From contig NZ_KB467824.1 of NCBI RefSeq assembly GCF_000344615.1, positions 1,880,022-1,924,700 of the forward strand: a stretch of 44,679 bases of DNA, read 5' to 3'. Below are positions 8,809 through 20,225 of this stretch, in pieces. The notes under the pieces are model-generated. The model did no database searches, had not been told where the DNA came from, and worked only from the letters and a program-made list of their open reading frames with translations. The DNA comes from Janthinobacterium sp. CG3. GTDB lineage: Bacteria > Pseudomonadota > Gammaproteobacteria > Burkholderiales > Burkholderiaceae_D. Every line of letters begins with the position of its first letter. Position 1 is the first letter of the stretch. Made by a program: the position numbers and the translations under genes.

Positions 8809-8834
8809 AAGCCCGGTCGCGCACCGGGCTTTTT
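8809..8834 (+). terminator. Rho-independent terminator after smpB
   Basis: AGCCCGGT-CGCG-CACCGGGCT is followed by TTTT. The stem has eight to nine pairs and sits about 30 bases downstream of the smpB stop codon. From 8781 to 9103 only this hairpin and the inverted repeat at 9057-9091 stand out; no gene is seen. Confidence 0.85.
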
Positions 8835-9056
8835 CATGTCCGGGCAATGGAACAACGCCGCGCCGCGCGGAACATCGCAAGGCCGGGGATAGTCGATTAT
8901 TCCATTGGGGTGATTCACAGCCGGCCACCATCTTGTATTGGCGGGGCGCAAGGGCCGGAGGAGCCATCGCAGACTCGACGCCGCGGGGTGGCCGCGTGCA
9001 TAGACAGACCGGATCAGGCGCGTCGGCGGATTGTTTCCGCTGGCGCCGGCCGGGTC

Positions 9057-9091
9057 CGGATGCTTGCGGCAGATAAACTGGCAAGCATCCG
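9057..9091. repeat. Perfect 11-bp inverted repeat downstream of the H-NS gene
   Basis: CGGATGCTTGC (9057-9067) and GCAAGCATCCG (9081-9091) are perfect complements around a 13-base loop, 12 bases beyond the H-NS stop. It could end or stabilise the H-NS transcript. The minus strand has no T-run after it, so it is not a textbook Rho-independent terminator. On the plus strand it is followed at a short distance by TTTTT. Confidence 0.6.
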
Positions 9092-9103
9092 AATGAACGG
9101 TTT

Positions 9104-9412
9104 TTAAACCTTCAGCAAATCGCGCGATTTGCCGGAATCAGTCCATTCTTTTACCCATTTCGGTTGACGACCGCGACCCGTCCATTGCTGCGACGTGTCG
9201 TTAGGATTGCGGTAACGTACCGCTACGGTGCCGGTCTTAGCGCGGATACCGGTGCCAACCAAGTCTTTGACCGAAACGCCAACGCTCTGCGCGATTGCCA
9301 GGATTTGTTCCCGGGCTTTGCTCATATCGTCTTGTTCGCGCCTCTTCATTTGTTTCTTGATGTCGTCTTGCAGTTTACGCAAATCGGCGAGGGATAAAGT
9401 GGATAGATCCAT
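9104..9412 (-). CDS. H-NS family nucleoid protein
   Basis: This 102-residue protein has the beta-proteobacterial H-NS (BpH3/HvrA-like) layout: an N-terminal coiled coil for oligomerisation (MDLSTLSLADLRKLQDDIKK onward) and a C-terminal AT-hook-like DNA-binding domain with TGRGRQPKWVKEW. Such proteins silence AT-rich and foreign DNA. ATG 9412 follows a GGAGA site and matches family starts; the open frame upstream lies in AT-rich noncoding DNA. The genome likely has several paralogues, so no specific symbol is given. An AT-rich upstream region may allow autoregulation, which is known for this family but not shown here. Confidence 0.93.
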   Translation of the reverse strand: MDLSTLSLADLRKLQDDIKKQMKRREQDDMSKAREQILAIAQSVGVSVKDLVGTGIRAKTGTVAVRYRNPNDTSQQWTGRGRQPKWVKEWTDSGKSRDLLKV

Positions 9413-9873
9413 GATGTCTCCTGTGGGTGTATGAACGATGAAGTTTAAGAAAAAAGATTCTATCCAATTGTAACGCGCTTTGCGCGTTTTTTGATATTTT
9501 TTACATCTAATTCGACTAGCGGCCTTCACTATCCAGCAATTATAGCGCCGCCCCGCAGCCGAACGCCATTCAAGCCCATCCAATTTCCACACGCCGCCGC
9601 CATTGTCGAACCGGCTCAACCAGCGCTAACGTAGATAATGCCGGTACCGGATTGCAATGTAGCATCAATTATCTTGCAATTTTTAATAACAGTAAATAGC
9701 AATTCCCATCTGGAGCGCCCCTGATCCACTGCGCTTTGTTTAAATCGGCACCGGCCGGGCGCCGCAGCATTGTTTTCGACCGCGCCCGCCCTTATCCGGC
9801 TTATCCCGCAGCATTCCCCTGCGTCTATGCATGCCTAGACAACTGTTGTTTTAATGCCATAAGCCGTATCTTT
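9413..9873. other. AT-rich region upstream of the H-NS gene, no gene seen
   Basis: This 461-base gap has marked AT-rich patches (for example 9650-9700) in a GC-rich setting. A possible minus-strand -10 box TAGAAT lies at 9462-9457. A perfect hairpin AACGCGC-TTT-GCGCGTT (9472-9488) is followed on the plus strand by a T-run. It probably contains the H-NS promoter. No coding frame with recognisable protein character was found. Confidence 0.5.
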
Positions 9874-10821
9874 TCAGGCCTGCACACCCTCGCCCGGCAG
9901 TTTTTTCTGGGTCTTTACGACTTGCATTGCGGTAGCGATCAAGCCGCTGATATCGCCCATATTGGCGGGAACGATAATCGAGTTATTCGTCTTGGCCAAT
10001 TGCGCGAAGGCCCCGACATATTGCTCGGCCACTTTCAAATTCACCGCGTCGGCGCCGCCCGGCTCGCGAATCGCCGCCGCCACCTGGCGCAGCGCCTCGG
10101 CGTTCGCCTCGGCCAGCGCGACAATCGCCGTGGCCTGCCCCTGCGCCCGGTTAATCGACGCCTGCTTTTCGCCTTCGGAGCGGGCAATCGACGCTTCCCG
10201 TTCGCCGCTGGCGATATTGATCTGCTCCTGGCGCCGCCCCTCGGAGGCGGCGATCAGCGCGCGCTTTTCGCGCTCGGCGGTAATTTGCGCCTGCATTGCA
10301 TGCAGGATTTCCTTTGGCGGCGTCAGATCCTTGATTTCATAGCGCAGCACCTTGACGCCCCAGTTCGCCGCCGATTCATCGATGGCGTTGACGATGGTCG
10401 TGTTGATATGGTCGCGTTCTTCAAACGTCTTATCCAGTTCCATTTTGCCGATCACCGAGCGCAGCGTGGTTTGCGCCAATTGCGTGATCGCCGCGATGTA
10501 ATTCGACGAGCCGTAGGACGCGCGCATCGCGTCGGTGATCTGGAAGTACAAAATGCCGTCCACTTGCAGTTGCGTGTTGTCGCGCGTGATACAGACCTGC
10601 GGCGGCACGTCGAGCGGGATTTCCTTCAGCGAGTGTTTATAGGCGATGCGGTCGACAAACGGAATGACGATGTTCAAGCCCGGCCCCAGCGTGGCGTGGT
10701 ATTTTCCAAGGCGTTCGACCACCCAGGCGTGCTGTTGCGGCACGACGTTGATGGTCTTGAATACAAAGACCAGCGCGAAAATGAAGAAAACGATGGTGAC
10801 GCTACCGAAACTGATGTCCAT
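9874..10821 (-). CDS. SPFH/band-7 membrane protein (stomatin-like, QmcA type)
   Basis: This 315-residue protein begins with one membrane segment (about 5-24, VTIVFFIFALVFVFKTI). The SPFH/band-7 domain follows: VPQQHAWVVERLGKYHATLGPGLNIVIPFVDR, then VCITRDNTQLQVDGILYFQI. A long helical coiled-coil region (about 175-250) is rich in Ala, Glu, Gln and Arg (AEREKRALIAASEGRRQEQ ... IARSEGEKQASINRAQGQA). Members form large membrane microdomain scaffolds, often linked to proteases. ATG 10821 follows an AGGAGA site. It lies directly downstream of an NfeD-type gene on the same strand, the classic stomatin/NfeD pair, though here the 104-base gap holds a repeat. It resembles E. coli QmcA (YbbK). Confidence 0.93.
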   Translation of the reverse strand: MDISFGSVTIVFFIFALVFVFKTINVVPQQHAWVVERLGKYHATLGPGLNIVIPFVDRIAYKHSLKEIPLDVPPQVCITRDNTQLQVDGILYFQITDAMRASYGSSNYIAAITQLAQTTLRSVIGKMELDKTFEERDHINTTIVNAIDESAANWGVKVLRYEIKDLTPPKEILHAMQAQITAEREKRALIAASEGRRQEQINIASGEREASIARSEGEKQASINRAQGQATAIVALAEANAEALRQVAAAIREPGGADAVNLKVAEQYVGAFAQLAKTNNSIIVPANMGDISGLIATAMQVVKTQKKLPGEGVQA

Positions 10822-10876
10822 ATGCTGCTCTCCTGGTGAATTAACTGGTATCGCTGAATCCGAATGGCCGCGTGAT

Positions 10877-10912
10877 ATCGGCTTACGCTGGCGCTCAGCC
10901 GAGCTACGCCCC
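10877..10912. repeat. Dispersed palindromic repeat, short copy
   Basis: TCGGCTTACGC-TGGCGC-TCAGCCGAGCTACGC is an imperfect palindrome resembling the ends of the longer units at 26713-26798 and 30333-30421. It fills the gap between the NfeD-type and stomatin-like genes. Confidence 0.5.
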
Positions 10913-10925
10913 CTCTAGCATTGCC

Positions 10926-11345
10926 CTAGCCGACGATCAGGCGGCTGCCGCGCACTTCCTGAATGATGTAGTTGCCGGCCTCGGGATTGGCGCCGGGCGC
11001 CAGTTGCACATCCCATTGCGCGCCCCGGTACATCACCCGCGCTTCGCCGTCGACCCAATGCGCCACGTCAATGCGCTGGCCCACGTCCATATTCACGTTG
11101 GCGTCGCGCCCCGCCTCCGACGTCGCCGGCTTGCCGTATTTGCTGCGCCGTAGCAGCAGCGTGGCCAGCACGCCGACCGCCGCCGCCACCAGGGTCTGCA
11201 CCGGCATCCCCGGCCCGGCCAGCGCCACCAGAGCGCCGGCGGCGATACCGATGGCGATCATCAACAGATAAAAGGTTCCGGTAAATAGCTCCAGAATCAC
11301 CACCACGCCGGCCACCAGGAACCAGCTCATCCAATCCGACATCAT
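10926..11345 (-). CDS. NfeD-family membrane protein (short type)
   Basis: This 139-residue protein starts with hydrophobic segments (about 6-30 and 32-60: WFLVAGVVVILELFTGTFYLLMIAIG, then a Gly/Ala/Val-rich part). It ends in an OB-fold NfeDC domain (about 85-139) containing IDVAHWVDGEARVMYRGAQWDVQLAPG and IIQEVRGSRLIVG. Short NfeD proteins lack the ClpP-like protease domain and pair with SPFH proteins such as the gene just downstream. The start (ATG-ATG at 11345) follows GGGAGG. The two genes probably form an operon that maintains membrane microdomain or protein quality control, a family-level inference. Confidence 0.9.
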   Translation of the reverse strand: MMSDWMSWFLVAGVVVILELFTGTFYLLMIAIGIAAGALVALAGPGMPVQTLVAAAVGVLATLLLRRSKYGKPATSEAGRDANVNMDVGQRIDVAHWVDGEARVMYRGAQWDVQLAPGANPEAGNYIIQEVRGSRLIVG

Positions 11346-11369
11346 GCCTCCCGTTCAAGTAAAACGACT

Positions 11370-11410
11370 AAAAAAAACCCCCGCAGCCCGATAAGGGCGG
11401 CGAGGGTTTT
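11370..11410 (-). terminator. Terminator downstream of ppsA
   Basis: A stem of about 14 pairs with two mismatches (AACCCCCGCAGCCC against GGGCGGCGAGGGTT) is followed on the minus strand by eight T residues. It would end the ppsA transcript before the NfeD-type gene. The plus strand also ends in TTTT, so it may work in both directions. Confidence 0.8.
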
Positions 11411-11537
11411 GTCTTGCGAATGGGTATGTATTAATAGTTTTTGCCAGACTCTTATATGCAGCCAGTCTAACGCACATTACCTTGCCGTCAAAACGACAAT
11501 GTTCATTGTTTGCTATTTATATCCCATTCCGGCGCCA

Positions 11538-13967
<2,430 letters not shown>

Positions 13968-14119
13968 AATGACACCTTTACTGATGATAGAAATCGTCGC
14001 GAGGCGCACTGACATGTGTTCTTGTTATTCTGGGCGTCGTGCAGCACAATCATACCGTTGCCCCATTTTAACAGCCCGCGACGCAGTTTGACGACGATCA
14101 ATATTGACCAGAAGACTTT

Positions 14120-14968
14120 ATGACCCCAGATCCCCGCCCCGTTCTGCCCGCCGCCGCCCGCACCGTCTTCTTTGTTTCGGACGGCACCGGCATCACCGCC
14201 GAGACCTTCGGCCACGCCGTGCTGACCCAGTTCGAGCTGCGCTTCCGGCAAATCCGCCTGCCCTTCATCGACACGCTCGACAAGGCCTACGACGCGGCGC
14301 GCAAGATCAACGAAGCCTTCACCACCGACGGCCAGCGCCCGATCGTCTTCTCGACGCTGGTCAAGGAAGACCTGTCGAACGTCATCCGCAAGTCCAGCGG
14401 CATGCACATGGACCTGATCCAGACCTTCGTGGCGCCGCTGGAGCACGAGCTGGGCGTGAAATCGACCCACACCATCGGCCGCTCGCACAACATCGTCGAC
14501 AGCGAGGAATACAAGAACCGCATCGAGGCGATCAACTACTCGCTGGCCCACGACGACGGCCAGTCGCACAAGAACCTGGCCTCGGCCGACGTCATCCTGG
14601 TCGGCGTGTCGCGCTCGGGCAAGACCCCGACCAGCCTGTACCTGGCGATGCAGTACGGCATCAAGGCCGCCAACTACCCCTTGATCCCGGACGACTTCGA
14701 GCGCGACAAGCTGCCGTCGGCGCTGTACGAGTTCAAATCGAAAATTTTCGGCCTGAGCATCACGCCCGAGCGCTTGTCGGAAATACGCAACGAGCGGCGC
14801 GCCGGCAGCAAATACGCGTCGATCGAAAACTGCCGCTACGAAGTCAACGAGGCGGAGAAAATGATGAAGCGCGAAGGCATACGCTGGCTCTCGTCGACCA
14901 CCAAATCGATCGAGGAAATCTCCACCACGATCCTGCAGGAAATCAAGCCGAACCGGCGCGAATACTAG
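14120..14968 (+). CDS. ppsR: PEP synthase regulatory kinase/phosphorylase
   Basis: This bifunctional DUF299 enzyme turns PEP synthase off by ADP-dependent phosphorylation of a Thr near the catalytic His, and turns it on by phosphate-dependent phosphorolysis. The 282-residue length fits. Motifs include the N-terminal [19 protein letters not shown] and the P-loop [11 protein letters not shown] (about 162-172). The target in PpsA is the Thr of GGRTCHAA, which is present. The gene is divergent from ppsA, the usual arrangement, so substrate and regulator share one intergenic control region. The start ATG 14120 gives the family N-terminus [13 protein letters not shown]. Confidence 0.95.
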   Translation: MTPDPRPVLPAAARTVFFVSDGTGITAETFGHAVLTQFELRFRQIRLPFIDTLDKAYDAARKINEAFTTDGQRPIVFSTLVKEDLSNVIRKSSGMHMDLIQTFVAPLEHELGVKSTHTIGRSHNIVDSEEYKNRIEAINYSLAHDDGQSHKNLASADVILVGVSRSGKTPTSLYLAMQYGIKAANYPLIPDDFERDKLPSALYEFKSKIFGLSITPERLSEIRNERRAGSKYASIENCRYEVNEAEKMMKREGIRWLSSTTKSIEEISTTILQEIKPNRREY

Positions 14969-15009
14969 CGTTGGCGCGGGCCGCAACCGGGCATGGCGCC
15001 GCCGACATG

Positions 15010-15043
15010 GTCGACTTACGCGCCGCGCGCTCAGCCGACCCGC
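15010..15043. repeat. Dispersed palindromic repeat, degenerate copy
   Basis: GTCGACTTACGC...GCGCTCAGCCGACCCGC resembles the short copy at 10877-10912 (shared TCG-CTTACGC and GCGCTCAGCCGA). It lies between ppsR and the next gene. Confidence 0.35.
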
Positions 15044-15147
15044 GAAAAGCCCGCACGCGGCGCTAGCATTTCCACATCGAAATACTGTATATTCATCCAG
15101 TTACCCACACTCATTGCAGAGGCGCCCGCGCGGCGCCCGATTTTCCT

Positions 15148-15675
15148 ATGGCGTCCAACAAAGCGCACCACGCAACCGGATGGGCCGCCGGCGTCATCGC
15201 CGCGGCGCTGGTGGCGCACGCCGGCGAGGGCGGGCCGTACCAGATCGTCAGCTTCCTGAGCTTCGTCGCGGGCGTGCTGGGCGGCACCGCGCCCGACTGG
15301 CTGGAGGTGGCCTGGTGGTCGCGCCGGCACCGGCTGTGGATCACGCACCGGACCTGGACGCACTGGGGCATTGCCTGGCTCGCCCTGCTGGGCTACTCCT
15401 ACCTGGCGCTGGGACACGCGCTTTGGGCGCCGCTGCTGTTCGGTTTCGCCAGCGGCGGCGTGATGCACCTGCTGGCGGACTGGCCCAACCCGCTGGGCGT
15501 GCCGTGGATTATCGGGCGCCACTCGCTGAAGCTATGGAAAAGCGGGCGCTGCGACATCATCGTCGTGGCGGCGTCGTGGCTGGCGGCCGGCTTCATCGCC
15601 GACCACGTCTTCTTCGAGGACGTGCACGCGCACAAGGCGCTGGCCTTCGTGCGCTCGCTGCCGGCGTGTTCGTAG
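15148..15675 (+). CDS. YdjM-like membrane protein (metal-dependent hydrolase superfamily)
   Basis: This 175-residue membrane protein has the DUF457/YdjM pattern: short polar motifs with His and Asp between hydrophobic helices. The visible motifs are NKAHHATGWAAG, GGTAPDWLEV, HRLWITHRTWTHW and LLADWPNPLG. These residues suggest a metal site at the membrane surface. Hydrophobic helices lie at about 10-25, 32-48, 73-95, 98-113 and 135-155. E. coli YdjM is described as a LexA-regulated inner-membrane protein; the substrate and reaction are unknown. No LexA box was noticed upstream. It stands alone between ppsR and the convergent pirin gene. Confidence 0.85.
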   Translation: MASNKAHHATGWAAGVIAAALVAHAGEGGPYQIVSFLSFVAGVLGGTAPDWLEVAWWSRRHRLWITHRTWTHWGIAWLALLGYSYLALGHALWAPLLFGFASGGVMHLLADWPNPLGVPWIIGRHSLKLWKSGRCDIIVVAASWLAAGFIADHVFFEDVHAHKALAFVRSLPACS

Positions 15676-15704
15676 GCCTAAGGAAGCCGGCGACGCGCTG
15701 ACGT

Positions 15705-16574
15705 TTACCGCGTCGGCAGCGGAATCCACTCCGTCTCGCCCGGCACCTGGCCCATGCGCTGCGCGCTCCAGTCCTCGCCGGCCCGGGCGATGCGCTGCTT
15801 GCTCGACGAGACGAAATTCCACGAGATGAAGCGGGGCCCGTCGAGCGGCTCGCCGCCGATGACGGCGAACCGCGCCGCGCCGCCGGCGCGCACCAGCGGC
15901 GCGCCGCCGGCGGCCAGCAGCGCCATCGTGTGCAACGCCAGCGCGACGCCGTCTATCTCCAGTTCGCCGCTGATCGGGTAAATCGCCACCTCGGCCGGCA
16001 AGCCGGCCAGCTCGATCACCCGGCCCGCCTGCAAGGCGACGTCCAGGTACAGCGTCTGCATATAGGTCGCCACCGGCGAGGTGCGGCCGAAGGCGCTGCC
16101 GATCAGCACCTTGACGACGGCGCCGTCCAGTTCGACCACGGGAATGTCCGCCTGCGGCGTGTGCGAAAAGCTCGGTTCGTCCTCCTCGTGCCGCTGCGGC
16201 AGCGCGGCCCACAGTTGCAGGCCGTGGGTGCGGTGCGGCACCCCGGCCAAATCCTTCGGCGTGCGCTCGGAGTGGACGATGCCGCGCCCGGCCGTCATCC
16301 AGTTGATCGCGCCCGGCTCGATGCGCTGGAACGTGCCCAGGCTGTCGCGGTGGTCCATGGCGCCCTCGAACAGATAGGTCACCGTGGCCAGGCCGATATG
16401 CGGGTGCGGCCGGACGTCGTGGTTGGCGTCCGGCGCCACGTCGACCGGGCCGAAATGGTCGAAGAAAATAAACGGCCCGACCGCCTGCTTCGCCGCCGCC
16501 GGCAGGTAACGGCGCACCAGCAGGCCGCCGCCCAGGTCCTTTTCGTGGCCCTTCAATACAGTGGAAATAGTCAT
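15705..16574 (-). CDS. Pirin family protein (bicupin)
   Basis: This 289-residue protein has two cupin domains. The N-terminal one carries the pirin metal site: HPHIGLATVTYLFEG supplies two His, and MTAGRGIVHSE gives the third His and the Glu, the Fe-binding set of pirins. The C-terminal domain begins around VVKVLIGSAFGRTSPV and has RFISWNFVSSSKQRI near its end. Some bacterial pirins act as quercetin 2,3-dioxygenases and others modulate enzymes of central metabolism, so the role here is open. The start ATG 16574 (MTISTVLKGHEKDLGGG) matches the family. It is divergent from mfd across about 210 bases. Confidence 0.93.
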   Translation of the reverse strand: MTISTVLKGHEKDLGGGLLVRRYLPAAAKQAVGPFIFFDHFGPVDVAPDANHDVRPHPHIGLATVTYLFEGAMDHRDSLGTFQRIEPGAINWMTAGRGIVHSERTPKDLAGVPHRTHGLQLWAALPQRHEEDEPSFSHTPQADIPVVELDGAVVKVLIGSAFGRTSPVATYMQTLYLDVALQAGRVIELAGLPAEVAIYPISGELEIDGVALALHTMALLAAGGAPLVRAGGAARFAVIGGEPLDGPRFISWNFVSSSKQRIARAGEDWSAQRMGQVPGETEWIPLPTR

Positions 16575-16784
16575 CGCTCAAGCCAATACGTAGGTAGTTC
16601 GTTGGTCACGGCCGTCGTCCAATAAAGCCGGGAAAGCCTCAATTTACACGCTTTGCGCCATCCGCGCACGGCCCGCCGCACGCCCGGCGACCCACTCTTC
16701 GCGGACGCTTCGACTATAATGTACGACAGCGGCGCGGCCACTCTCGGCTGTGCGCCTAACCGCTCAATATGTGTCGTCGCCCGC

Positions 16785-19700
16785 ATGTCCTTTGACTTAA
16801 AAAAATCGCTTCCGAAACCCGGCAACCGCTTCGCGCTGCCCGCCCTGTACGGCTCGTCGGACGCCTACGCGCTGGCGCTGGCCGCGCTGGAATTGTCGTC
16901 GCAGGGCCAGATGCTGGCCGTGGTCGTGGCCAACGCCAGCGACGGCCAGCGCCTGCTCGACGAGATCCCCTGGTTCGCCGGCAAGCTGCGCTGCCATCTG
17001 CTGCCGGACTGGGAAACCCTGCCCTACGACGCCTTTTCGCCGCACCAGGACCTGGTCTCAGAGCGCCTGGCCACGCTGTACGAGGTGCAGTCGCGCCAGT
17101 GCGACGTCTTGATCGTGCCGGCGACCACGGCGCTGGTGCGCCTGGCGCCGCCGTCCTTCCTGGCCGCCTACACCTTCTTCTTCAAAAAAGGCGAGACGCT
17201 CGACGAGGCGCGCCTGAAGTCGCAACTGACACTGGCCGGCTACACCCACGTCTCGCAGGTGATGTCGCCGGGCGAGTATTCGGTGCGCGGCGGCCTGCTC
17301 GACCTGTTCCCGATGGGTTCGGCCCTGCCCTACCGCCTCGACCTGTTCGGCGACACCATCGAGACCATCCGCACCTTCGACGCCGACACCCAGCGCTCGC
17401 TGTACCCGGTGCACGAGGTGCGCCTGCTGCCCGGGCGCGAATTTCCGATGGACGAGGCGGCCCGCACCACCTTCCGCAGCCGCTGGCGCGAGCAGTTCGA
17501 GGGCGACCCGTCGCGCTCGGTGGTCTACAAGGACATCAGCAGCGGCATCGCCTCGGCCGGTATCGAGTATTACCTGCCGCTGTTTTTCGAGCAAACCGCG
17601 ACGCTGTTCGACTACCTGCCGGCGGACGCCTCGATGGCCCTGGTCGGCGACATCGACAGCGCCATCAAGCGCTTCTGGGTCGACACGCAGTCGCGCTACC
17701 GCTTCCTGAAGGCCGACCGCGAGCGCCCCATCCTGGCGCCCGAGGCGCTGTTCCTCAGCGACGAGAACTTCTTCACGCTGGCCAAGCCGCTGCCGCGCTG
17801 GGCCATCGCCAAAGACAACGACGCGCTGGCGTCGGAGTTGTCGGCGCCGGTGCCCAACATCGCCGTCAACCGCCGCGCCGACGACCCGCTGGCCAATCTG
17901 CGCAACTACCTGCTGCAACCGGGCCGGCGCGTGATGATCTGCGCCGAGTCGAACGGTCGCCGCGAAACGCTGCAACAGTACTTCACCGAATACGGCCTGG
18001 CGCTGGCGCCGGTCGAGGGTTTCGAGGGCTTCCAGTACGCCGACGCCAAGCTGATGCTGGGGGTGGCGCCGCTGCACGCCGGCTTCGAGCTGTTTACCGC
18101 CGACGGCAACCTGGTCTTCGTCACCGAGACCGAACTGTACGCCGGCTCCGGCCGGCGCGTCGGCAAGAAGAAGCAGGAGGGCGTGACCCAGGTCGAGTCG
18201 ATGGTGCGCGACCTGTCGGAACTGAAAATCGGCGACCCGGTGGTGCACATCAACCACGGCATCGGCCGCTACATGGGCCTGATCAGCATGGACCTGGGCG
18301 AAGGCGAAACCGAGTTCCTGCACCTCGACTACGCCAAGGAGAGCAAACTCTACGTGCCGGTGTCGCAGTTGCACGTGATCTCGCGCTATTCCGGCGCCTC
18401 GCCGGAGGACGCGCCGCTGCACTCGCTCGGCTCGGGCCAGTGGGAAAAGGCCAAGAAGCGCGCCTTCGACCAGGTGCGCGACACCGCCGCCGAGCTGCTC
18501 AACCTGTACGCCCGGCGCGCGCTGCGCCAGGGCCACGCCTTTGAATATTCGGCGCACGACTACGAGCGCTTCGCCGACAGCTTCGGCTTCGACGAGACGC
18601 CCGACCAGCAGGAGGCGATCAACAACGTCATCAAGGACATGACGTCGGGCAAACCGATGGACCGCCTGGTGTGCGGCGACGTCGGCTTCGGCAAGACCGA
18701 GGTGGCGCTGCGCGCCGCCTTCATCGCCGTCATGGGCGGCAAGCAGGTGGCCATCCTGGCGCCGACCACGCTGCTGGCCGAGCAGCACGCGCAAACCTTC
18801 GCCGACCGCTTCGCCGACTGGCCGGTGCGCATCGCCGAGCTGTCGCGCTTCCGCAGCGGCAAGGAGATCACGCAAGCGTTCAAGGGCATGGCCGACGGCA
18901 CCCTCGACATCGTCATCGGCACCCACAAGCTGCTGTCGGAGGACGTCAAGTTCACCCGCCTGGGCCTGGTCATCATCGACGAGGAGCACCGCTTCGGCGT
19001 GCGCCAGAAGGAGGCGCTGAAGGCGCTGCGCGCCGAGGTCGACGTGCTGACGCTGACGGCCACGCCGATCCCGCGCACGCTGGGCATGGCGCTGGAGGGC
19101 CTGCGCGACTTCTCGATCATCGCCACCGCGCCGCAAAAGCGCCTGGCGATCAAGACCTTCGTGCGCAGCGAGAGCGAGTCGATCATCCGCGAAGCCTGCC
19201 TGCGCGAATTGAAGCGCGGCGGCCAGATCTACTTCCTGCACAACGAGGTCGAGACCATCCAGAACCGCATGGCGGCGCTGACCGAGCTGCTGCCGGAGGC
19301 GCGCATCGCGGTGGCCCACGGCCAGATGCACGAGCGCGACCTGGAAAAGGTGATGCGCGACTTCGTCGCGCAGCGCTTCAACATCCTGCTGTGCACCACC
19401 ATCATCGAGACCGGCATCGACGTGCCGACCGCCAACACCATCATCATGCACCGCGCCGACAAGTTCGGCCTGGCGCAGTTGCACCAGTTGCGCGGCCGGG
19501 TCGGGCGCTCGCACCACCAGGCCTACGCCTACCTGCTGGTGCACGACGTGCAGGGGCTGACCAAGCTGGCGCAGCGCCGCCTCGACGCGATCCAGCAGAT
19601 GGAGGAGCTGGGCAGCGGCTTCTACCTGGCGATGCACGACCTGGAAATCCGCGGCGCCGGCGAGGTGCTCGGCGACAGCCAGTCCGGCGAGATGCACGAG

Positions 19701-20225
19701 ATCGGCTTCCAGCTGTACTCCGACATGCTCAACGAGGCGGTGCGATCGCTCAAGAGCGGCAAGGAGCCGGACCTGGCCGCGCCGCTGTCCTCGACCACCG
19801 AGATCAACCTGCACGTGCCGGCGCTGCTGCCGGCCGACTTCTGCGGCGACGTCCACGAACGCCTGTCGATCTACAAGCGGCTGGCCAACTGCGCCGGCCA
19901 GCACAAGATCGACGACATCCAGGAAGAGCTGATCGACCGTTTCGGCAAACTGCCCGACGCCGTCAAGGCGCTGGTCGAGACGCACCGCCTGCGGGTGGCG
20001 GCGAAAAGCGTCGGCATCATCAAGATCGACGCCCACGGCGAGGCCGCCACGCTGCAGTTCATGGTCAAGCCGCCCATCGACGCGATGCGCATCATCGAGC
20101 TGATCCAAAAGAACCGCCACATCAAGCTGAACGGCCAGGACAAGCTGAAGATCACGGCGAACATGCCGGATCTGGCGGCCCGCGTGACGCAAATTAAAAC
20201 CACCATCAAACAGCTGACAGCGTAA
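16785..20225 (+). CDS. mfd: Transcription-repair coupling factor
   Basis: Mfd frees RNA polymerase stalled at DNA lesions and recruits UvrA. The 1146-residue length is standard. The UvrB-like N-terminal part contains LPDWETLPYDAFSPHQDLVSERL and the RGGLLDLFPMGSALPYRLDLFG segment. The RNA polymerase-interacting domain has GDPVVHINHGIGRYMGL. The RecG-like translocase has the Walker A CGDVGFGKTEVA (about 631), DEEH box (about 731), LTATPIPRTLGMAL, and the RGRVGRS motif VI. The TRCF C-terminal domain closes the protein. ATG 16785 (MSFDLKKSLPKPGNRFALPAL) is chosen over longer in-frame ATGs. Its stop overlaps the serB start (TAATG), so the two are coupled. Confidence 0.97.
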   Translation: MSFDLKKSLPKPGNRFALPALYGSSDAYALALAALELSSQGQMLAVVVANASDGQRLLDEIPWFAGKLRCHLLPDWETLPYDAFSPHQDLVSERLATLYEVQSRQCDVLIVPATTALVRLAPPSFLAAYTFFFKKGETLDEARLKSQLTLAGYTHVSQVMSPGEYSVRGGLLDLFPMGSALPYRLDLFGDTIETIRTFDADTQRSLYPVHEVRLLPGREFPMDEAARTTFRSRWREQFEGDPSRSVVYKDISSGIASAGIEYYLPLFFEQTATLFDYLPADASMALVGDIDSAIKRFWVDTQSRYRFLKADRERPILAPEALFLSDENFFTLAKPLPRWAIAKDNDALASELSAPVPNIAVNRRADDPLANLRNYLLQPGRRVMICAESNGRRETLQQYFTEYGLALAPVEGFEGFQYADAKLMLGVAPLHAGFELFTADGNLVFVTETELYAGSGRRVGKKKQEGVTQVESMVRDLSELKIGDPVVHINHGIGRYMGLISMDLGEGETEFLHLDYAKESKLYVPVSQLHVISRYSGASPEDAPLHSLGSGQWEKAKKRAFDQVRDTAAELLNLYARRALRQGHAFEYSAHDYERFADSFGFDETPDQQEAINNVIKDMTSGKPMDRLVCGDVGFGKTEVALRAAFIAVMGGKQVAILAPTTLLAEQHAQTFADRFADWPVRIAELSRFRSGKEITQAFKGMADGTLDIVIGTHKLLSEDVKFTRLGLVIIDEEHRFGVRQKEALKALRAEVDVLTLTATPIPRTLGMALEGLRDFSIIATAPQKRLAIKTFVRSESESIIREACLRELKRGGQIYFLHNEVETIQNRMAALTELLPEARIAVAHGQMHERDLEKVMRDFVAQRFNILLCTTIIETGIDVPTANTIIMHRADKFGLAQLHQLRGRVGRSHHQAYAYLLVHDVQGLTKLAQRRLDAIQQMEELGSGFYLAMHDLEIRGAGEVLGDSQSGEMHEIGFQLYSDMLNEAVRSLKSGKEPDLAAPLSSTTEINLHVPALLPADFCGDVHERLSIYKRLANCAGQHKIDDIQEELIDRFGKLPDAVKALVETHRLRVAAKSVGIIKIDAHGEAATLQFMVKPPIDAMRIIELIQKNRHIKLNGQDKLKITANMPDLAARVTQIKTTIKQLTA

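Noticed and set aside
8835..9056. Possible tmRNA gene near smpB
   Set aside because: No GGGGCTGATTCTGGATTCGACG-like start, tag reading frame or CCA-type 3' end was seen.
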